DNA from: Streblospio benedicti
Taxonomy: Eukaryota; Annelida; Polychaeta; Spionida; Spionidae
DNA: 64,000 bases
Direction of reading: 5' to 3'
NCBI GenBank assembly: GCA_019095985.1
Contig: CM032662.1
Span: 12,645,069 to 12,709,068, forward strand
Shown here: piece after piece, positions 59,601 through 64,000 of the stretch
How positions within the stretch are numbered: the first letter of the stretch is position 1
Layout of the letters: every line of letters begins with the position of its first letter
Notes under the pieces: generated by a model
Seen by the model: only the letters and a program-made list of their open reading frames with translations
Database searches by the model: none
What the model was told of the DNA's origin: nothing
Translations under genes and position numbers: made by a program

Positions 59601-61779
59601 AGGCACCATTATGTGTACCCAATCATCTCACCTTGCAGTAGTTGGCCATGCTACGCTGGGACAGCATTAGCGGAATCTCCTCTTCCTCAGCCTTAAGGTG
59701 CGGTGGTGCCGGCCCCAGGGACTCCGGCACACCACTACGGCAACAATGACACTTTTTACAAGCCAAACCAATCTGTCTATTGCAAGCTACAAACATCATG
59801 AACATTTACTTGTTGACCACAGAGCTGACAACACTGAAACGTAGCCAGCCCTGAAAAAAATGGCCATCTGAATGATGTTAACAGGATAGCCTTACAAAAG
59901 TAGCCTTCCAGTCAGACTGTACATTTTCTATTATTAGCCAGCGCAGATCTAAAATCTATCAGCCCAGTGAGATCGTTACTTTGCACCATGTTCAATCAGA
60001 TGACTAGCGACTTGTGTTTGCATGCCAACTATCATGTTGTGTGCGGCCGTATGTGTGCTGGCATTGCACTGTGCATATTAGAGGTGGGATGTTCGGTCCG
60101 TTTTAGCCTTCGAACCTTCGGGACACTTTACCAAACGAACCTTTGTTGATAAGTAGGAGAGTAAATAATGAACTTTAAATACCCATTTGGCCATAAATGT
60201 TGAACAGGAAATACACAGTAGAACTTATCTTTGTTTGCGCTGGCGCCTTTCTAAAATGGTCACCTTAACAATCACCTGTGTTTCTATCACAATTAGTTCA
60301 TGATTAGTTGAGGTCTTTTAAGAAGCCATGCGCCAGCCAGGTACAAGTACTGCCTTTGATGGTGCCACCACATGTGGTGTGGTCAAGTGCTTGCATTAGG
60401 ACACAATCATTAAGTATTAGATAATTAGGCAGACAAAACAAGCTGGTACTGTGGTCACTTGGCTTTGGAACTTTAAAAAGAGACTGTTGATCATTATAGG
60501 CTAGTTAGATGCTATGCAAGTTCTCACATTAAATGACCATTTGGCAGTTCACTGTTTGATTTGTAATATTACTATGACTCTAAGCAATGACCCAGGCAAG
60601 GGGTTAAGTAAATCTTTGACTTGTGTTAATAATGAGATTACGCCTATTGTTTACCATGGTCTCCAATTACCTGTTAAATTATCAGTTACAACTGGCCACC
60701 TGTAAGCAGCCACGAGGCTGTGTAAATAACTGTACAAATCAGTTGATTACGTAAGAAATGCTTGACTGTAATGTTGCCTTTGTTTCGTGTTCAAATAATA
60801 GAAAATGCAAGATAGTTTGACCGTGCATGAGCGAAAATAAAGGCAAATTAGCGTCACTCCGAAGGTTCGATTTTGAAGGTCACCTTCGAAGGTATAGGTT
60901 GACGAACGAAGGTTCGAAGCTTCGAAGCTTTGGCCCACCCCTAGTGCATATGCACGAACAAGTGCTTTATATGTAGCTAGGCCACCCGATTACTCGTTTG
61001 AATACCTGAGTATTATTAGAGCACTTACCCCGTTGTGTAGGAGCTGGTGTTGTGCTGCTGGTCCCACAGTAGAGAGCTGTCATGAGTTGAACCCTCCTCC
61101 TCTGCAGCATCATACTGAAAGATGCAATATTATATTACATATTATATTACATATATATTATACATATTATGTTCAAACTCTTTTTCTAAACTTCTTTCTA
61201 AATTTATCATTTCTGCACCTAATACGAACAATCTCATCACTAAGAAGGGAATTTCTTCAATTTTGTATGATAATGTGAAAAACATTACCTCAGAATAATT
61301 TTGGTAACATAACAGATAAAAAACATTACCAGTAAGTATTGAATTTTAAAAATCCTGATCACCTCAAAACTATTAAAAATAATACATTAATTTTGAGAGT
61401 TGCTGCAATGTGTGAACCCAGACCTGCCTGCTCATATACTGTGGCATAGACAACCCTTCATAACCTTGTGCCCCAGAATCCCACCAAAATACATGCAATA
61501 AGGCATCCTGACCTTTTGAGCAAATGGTTGTATATGGGAGTGAAGCTGTAAAGGGGATAATATTTGGGAATCAACAAGGCAGACAAGAGCAAACACTAGA
61601 TGTGGTATGGGGAAAGTCTGACCGGTTGGTATGTGGTGGTGTGTGGCCCGTCTGCGTCCCCTTTCACATCCACCGCCTCCAGCTTGTCTCGTGCGTCATC
61701 AGCCCTCACGTCCCCACCACCACCGCCATCTGCTCCACTTTCCACTCTGTCAGCTGCCGATGGCCGCGTTATCGTTTCG
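53071..61779 (-). CDS. Gene B: second paired matrin-type zinc-finger gene (10 exons seen, 5' end not found)
   Basis: Exons on the minus strand: 61623-61779, 61029-61114, 59632-59734, 58909-59004, 55801-55882, 55610-55650, 55015-55086, 54709-54774, 53552-53654 and 53071-53333. Every junction is GT-AG, and the phases chain to one frame of about 355 codons ending in a TAA (complement of 53071-53073). The layout is acidic N-terminal part, finger 1, helix, finger 2, a small folded segment, polyQ and a short RS-like tail. Finger 2 is C-N-L-C with a WKDH and a later His. The module mirrors gene A, with introns at the same positions. Two donor-like sites lie close to the stop (AG|GTATTA just before, GTAAGC just after), so the exon could instead splice onward. 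The first exon and promoter were not identified. A nuclear RNA-related role is inferred from the fingers only. Confidence 0.78.
54709..55086 (-). CDS. Gene B exons 7-8: second zinc finger
   Basis: Exon 55015-55086 encodes ISRQHGYLTNLWRVGVVSNH then ACN. Exon 54709-54774 encodes LCQIQVTATEWKDHCTSLQH then VT. Together they form a clear matrin/U1-type finger: C-x2-C, a Trp before the first His, and His-x5-His. The intron again sits between the two cysteines. Both exons are multiples of three with phase 0 ends, so this finger could be removed cleanly by exon skipping. Confidence 0.82.
55610..55650 (-). CDS. Gene B exon 6: 41-base microexon
   Basis: A pyrimidine-rich acceptor (GTTTTTTGTTTTTAG) precedes 41 bases encoding DKVGLAPPSSEVDM, followed by a GTATTA donor. 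Its length (3n+2) and phases (1 in, 0 out) are exactly what is needed to join exon 5 to the exon carrying finger 2; without it the frames cannot meet. It replaces the acidic linker found at the same place in gene A. Skipping it would shift the frame. Confidence 0.65.
55801..55882 (-). CDS. Gene B exon 5: helix after finger 1
   Basis: Encodes LYLSRLMSLGLCNFFKHYYG then AYINIIN and leaves in phase 1. It aligns by eye with gene A exon 3 ([20 protein letters not shown]): the same hydrophobic spacing and an N-F-x-K pattern at the same distance from the finger. A different frame is also open through this exon, but its product does not fit the neighbouring exons. Confidence 0.75.
56420..58405 (+). 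mobile_element. Decayed LINE, antisense in a gene B intron
   Basis: Plus strand. Pieces of reverse transcriptase occur in order: PPAWSEGIISSLHKKGSRSN (56422-56814), FRKAFDSIWHDGLW, then NRGVKQGDILSPILFNLYIN and ILYADDLVILS (56861-57184), then ITPICLYGLEIWGYEYLEG (57273-57530). A tail RFRISAHRLAIERRRYNKTP with CTTCQGDMIEDEYH (about 57870-57985) follows. Several stops and frame changes separate them. The element ends in a (TTGTA)n tail at 58363-58405 after an AATAAA-like signal, marking its 3' end. It is 5'-truncated. The clade is uncertain; it is clearly different from the 11-14 kb LINE. Confidence 0.8.
58909..59734 (-). CDS. Gene B exons 3-4: first zinc finger, split between its cysteines
   Basis: Exon 59632-59734 encodes GVPESLGPAPPHL, an acidic EEEEIP run and SQRSMANYCK. 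Exon 58909-59004 continues VCKHHVHPREQVFHYNLNYT with later histidines. The intron falls between the paired cysteines (CK|VC), as at gene A CK|IC. The histidine part is less regular than in gene A: the Trp is replaced by Phe, and more than one His spacing is possible. Both junctions around the finger are phase 0 except the exon's own entry (phase 2). Confidence 0.75.
59026..59218. repeat. Two-copy tandem duplication, about 95 bp
   Basis: The block GTGAACATTTTACAAGTT...GCACAGGTGCATCAAAAGAA occurs twice in a row with modest divergence, in the gene B intron between exons 3 and 4. Confidence 0.65.
60079..60943. mobile_element. hAT-type nonautonomous element (865 bp)
   Basis: The ends TAGAGGTGGGATG and (from the right) TAGGGGTGGGCCA are inverted, and an exact 8-bp repeat GTGCATAT flanks them (60071-60078 and 60944-60951). 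Subterminal sequence has repeated GAAGGTTCGAAG motifs on the right and CTTCGAACCTTCG on the left. No transposase frame is visible. It lies in the gene B intron between exons 2 and 3. Confidence 0.85.
61029..61779 (-). CDS. Gene B exons upstream of the fingers: acidic Gly/Asp-rich sequence
   Basis: Exons 61623-61779 and 61029-61114. The first encodes ETITRPSAADRVESGADG then DVRADDARDKLEAVDVKGD, ending at CCG|GTCAGA. The second encodes YDAAEEEGSTHDSSLLWDQQ, ending phase 2 at GG|GTAAGT. The second is well supported by its splice sites. The first is weaker because its acceptor (CTTGTAG) is poor. Neither carries a recognised domain. The gene must extend further right or start nearby, but I could not identify a start codon. 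Confidence 0.55.
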
Positions 61780-61969
61780 CTACAAGAACGGCTGTTCATC
61801 ACAGCAGAAACATTTTCATGTTTTTAATATACAATGTATGAAGTTTTTAACATTCATAGTTGCACAGTCTATTTCAATAATGCATCAAGTAAACAATTGT
61901 TCAAAGCAGGACAGTCAAATAGGATGAATCATTTTATTAATATTGCCGTGGTGCATTATGGTGTCAGTC

Positions 61970-64000
61970 AATGAACCATATGGCACACACAGCAAGTGAG
62001 CAAACGAGAGACAGAGTCTAGACTGAGACGACTCTCTAGGGAGAGAGCGCTAGGATAGTCAGTTCCGGAATAAATTGTTGTTCTCGATACCTCAATGGAG
62101 GAGATGCCAAAGATTCAAACGAACTTTCAATTAATAACGATCTCTTCTTATTTTGCAGACAAAGGACTCCATCGCAGCTACGCAAGCAACAACAACAACA
62201 TTCATCAACGTTCGGGCTCCACCCCACCCGCGCCGACCACTGTGACTTACGGATTGCTGCTGTCAACACATTAGCTGTACCAACTCCCACGGGACTACTG
62301 CGATTCAGCGCGCTGCCTTCCAGTGTGCGATACCAGAATCGACCCCACCACCACGCAGATCACGTGCATTCCCAAAGGACATCGCAGCAAACATCAACAG
62401 TTGCCGAGCGGCCGACTTAATTACTTCCAGCGCCGGGTGAACATCCCGGTGACACATGGACACTAAAGGTAAGCCAACCTCACTTACCGACTATTTCGCA
62501 GGATCGTGTACGATCTGCAAAGAACTAATATTCTTCAAGACTAAACAAGCACTAGATGCCTTCAACGAACAGCCTATAGGGAGACCTGGACGACACCATC
62601 CCCAAGGCCAAAACCGATGATGATATCAACCTACAACGACACACCCATATTGAGGCCCATGCCAGCAGAAATATAGACAACAAAAATCTACACAGTACGC
62701 CAATAGAGAGAACATCGTCTGCATCTCAAACGATGACCAACCCAGACCCCCCGATCACAACGACTGCTACATCACAGACACAAAACCGAAACGTCACCTC
62801 ACAGCTCGTGCTCAGCCAACACAACAGGACGGCCGGACTCCGCGACATTACCAGCGCCGACACCCGCAGCAACACCATCGGGGTGACCAGCAGTCGGAGG
62901 ATAGACCTCACCGAGACACCACCAACGCCAACACCCGAGGCGACACCGAACCGCCCGACCATCGGCCCGAGGATGGATCTCCCCGTGCGGCCGCACCACC
63001 AGCTGGACACACGCCCGCTACACCACGCATGCCGACCACATTCCTGGGTCCTGGTGGCCTACATCAAAGCTTGATGCATCAGTTCTCCCCCACCAATGAC
63101 AAACATGCCGATCCACTGACCGACACTAATGGCCATCAACCTGCCGACACAACAACAGACTGGCAGCTGATTGATTCGCCAGACGCCCCTACACCCGGCC
63201 AGTGCTCACACACTCCACTCATCAACACAGCCGCCGACCGTACATCACCCCAGCCGGCGGCTTATGGTCTAAACACAGGCACGCCACCGCCACCACCAAG
63301 CATTGATCTCAGTACAATGTTTGAGGGAGCCACCCAAGATGATGGCGACGGAATTCGCGGCCTGTACACACCTGGACCGTCAGCTGCGCCTTCCCCCTTC
63401 CAGTACCCGACAACCCGTTCTATGATCGCCGCTGACCAACTCCAGACTACACGCAAATGACAGATCGTGAAAAGGTAATGCTGGAAGCAATTGAAACCCT
63501 ACAGAAACATGCACGCGCAAACGCACGTGCCACACATCCCCCCAATACCCGCACCAGACACTCGTCTCCATCAGCCACGCCACCAAGGCAGCGATCACCT
63601 TCTCCCGGACGCGACACTCTGCAGCTCACAGCCCGCGACATCTTCGACATGGTACAGCACATGCTGGACACATTCACGGACAGTCAACGACCACTACTCA
63701 ACAACCTACATGCCGACTTCAAACAGACGCTCATGACGTCACAAATGACCTCAGATTTTCACAGCCACATGGACCACCTTCGTGAGAGAGTGGACGACCT
63801 CGGGCATGTCCTGGCCACTCAAAAACAGAAACAATCGGCCAAAGATGCTCACATTCATAAGCTGAACACCAACCTGCACATCATGAACTACACCATTCTG
63901 TAAACATTTTGCGCTAATTATCAACACACACTCGCATCACCATACATCACAGTACCCACAGTCTACAACAAGTTCCGACGCGCCGCTTAACCAAACTATA
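61970..64000 (+). mobile_element. 5' part of a retroelement, GC-rich, runs off the right edge
   Basis: The base composition shifts sharply from AT-rich to C/A-rich at about 62100. A small frame at 62457-62619 encodes MDTKGKPTSLTDYFAGSC and a CTIC pair. Further Pro/Thr-rich frames lie at 62733-63074 and 63029-63460. 63457-63903 encodes a helical segment (ARDIFDMVQHMLDTFTDS, MDHLRERVDDLGHVLATQ) with heptad-like spacing. This matches the ORF1 style of non-LTR retrotransposons, with the enzyme-coding part presumably beyond the window. A gag-like origin cannot be excluded. It looks broken. It is not in the style of the host genes. Confidence 0.5.

Overview
This is animal nuclear DNA: AT-rich, intron-dense, with one 101-base run of N and many short transposons. 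The mix of LINEs, hAT- and Harbinger-like MITEs, a tRNA-like SINE and tandem repeats ending in 'ggacgcggacggacggac' recalls marine invertebrates, and I lean to a mollusc or other lophotrochozoan. That is inference from repeat style only; no host gene here fixes the species.

Two host genes, both on the minus strand, fill the ends. Gene A (1-24603, continuing left past the window) has 26 exons here. Every splice junction I placed keeps the reading phase, giving about 2,400 codons. From the N-terminus the protein has a pair of matrin/U1-type zinc fingers, Ser/Thr/Gln-rich sequence, a Thr-Asp-Ala-Lys repeat, a polyglutamine tract, DPR-type and Ser-rich sequence, a basic segment, an acidic segment, four short similar helical motifs, YPPVS repeats, a proline-rich stretch, a large RS domain, a Glu/Lys/Gln coiled coil and a polar tail. 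This suits a nuclear RNA- or chromatin-bound scaffold, but I do not recognise a named orthologue.

Gene B (53071-61779) has ten exons whose phases also chain, including a 41-base microexon. It encodes an acidic N-terminal part, a second finger pair built like that of gene A with introns at the same places, and a polyglutamine/RS-like end. The two finger modules are therefore an old duplication, either in tandem genes or within one very long gene.

Between the genes (24.6-53 kb) I find no convincing host exon. It holds a TIR element inside a TA microsatellite, a long-TIR element, two tandem-repeat clusters (about 170 and 160 bp periods), a Harbinger-like MITE, a decayed SAP-like transposon fragment and a perfect 39-bp palindrome. 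Introns carry more: a hAT-type element with exact 8-bp target duplications split by a near full-length LINE (10.2-14.5 kb), a 2.5-kb inverted-repeat element holding a shrunken reverse transcriptase (4.9-7.4 kb), a SINE (22.5 kb), a decayed LINE (56.4-58.4 kb) and an 865-bp hAT-type element (60.1 kb). The last 2 kb is a GC-rich retroelement-like segment that runs off the right edge.
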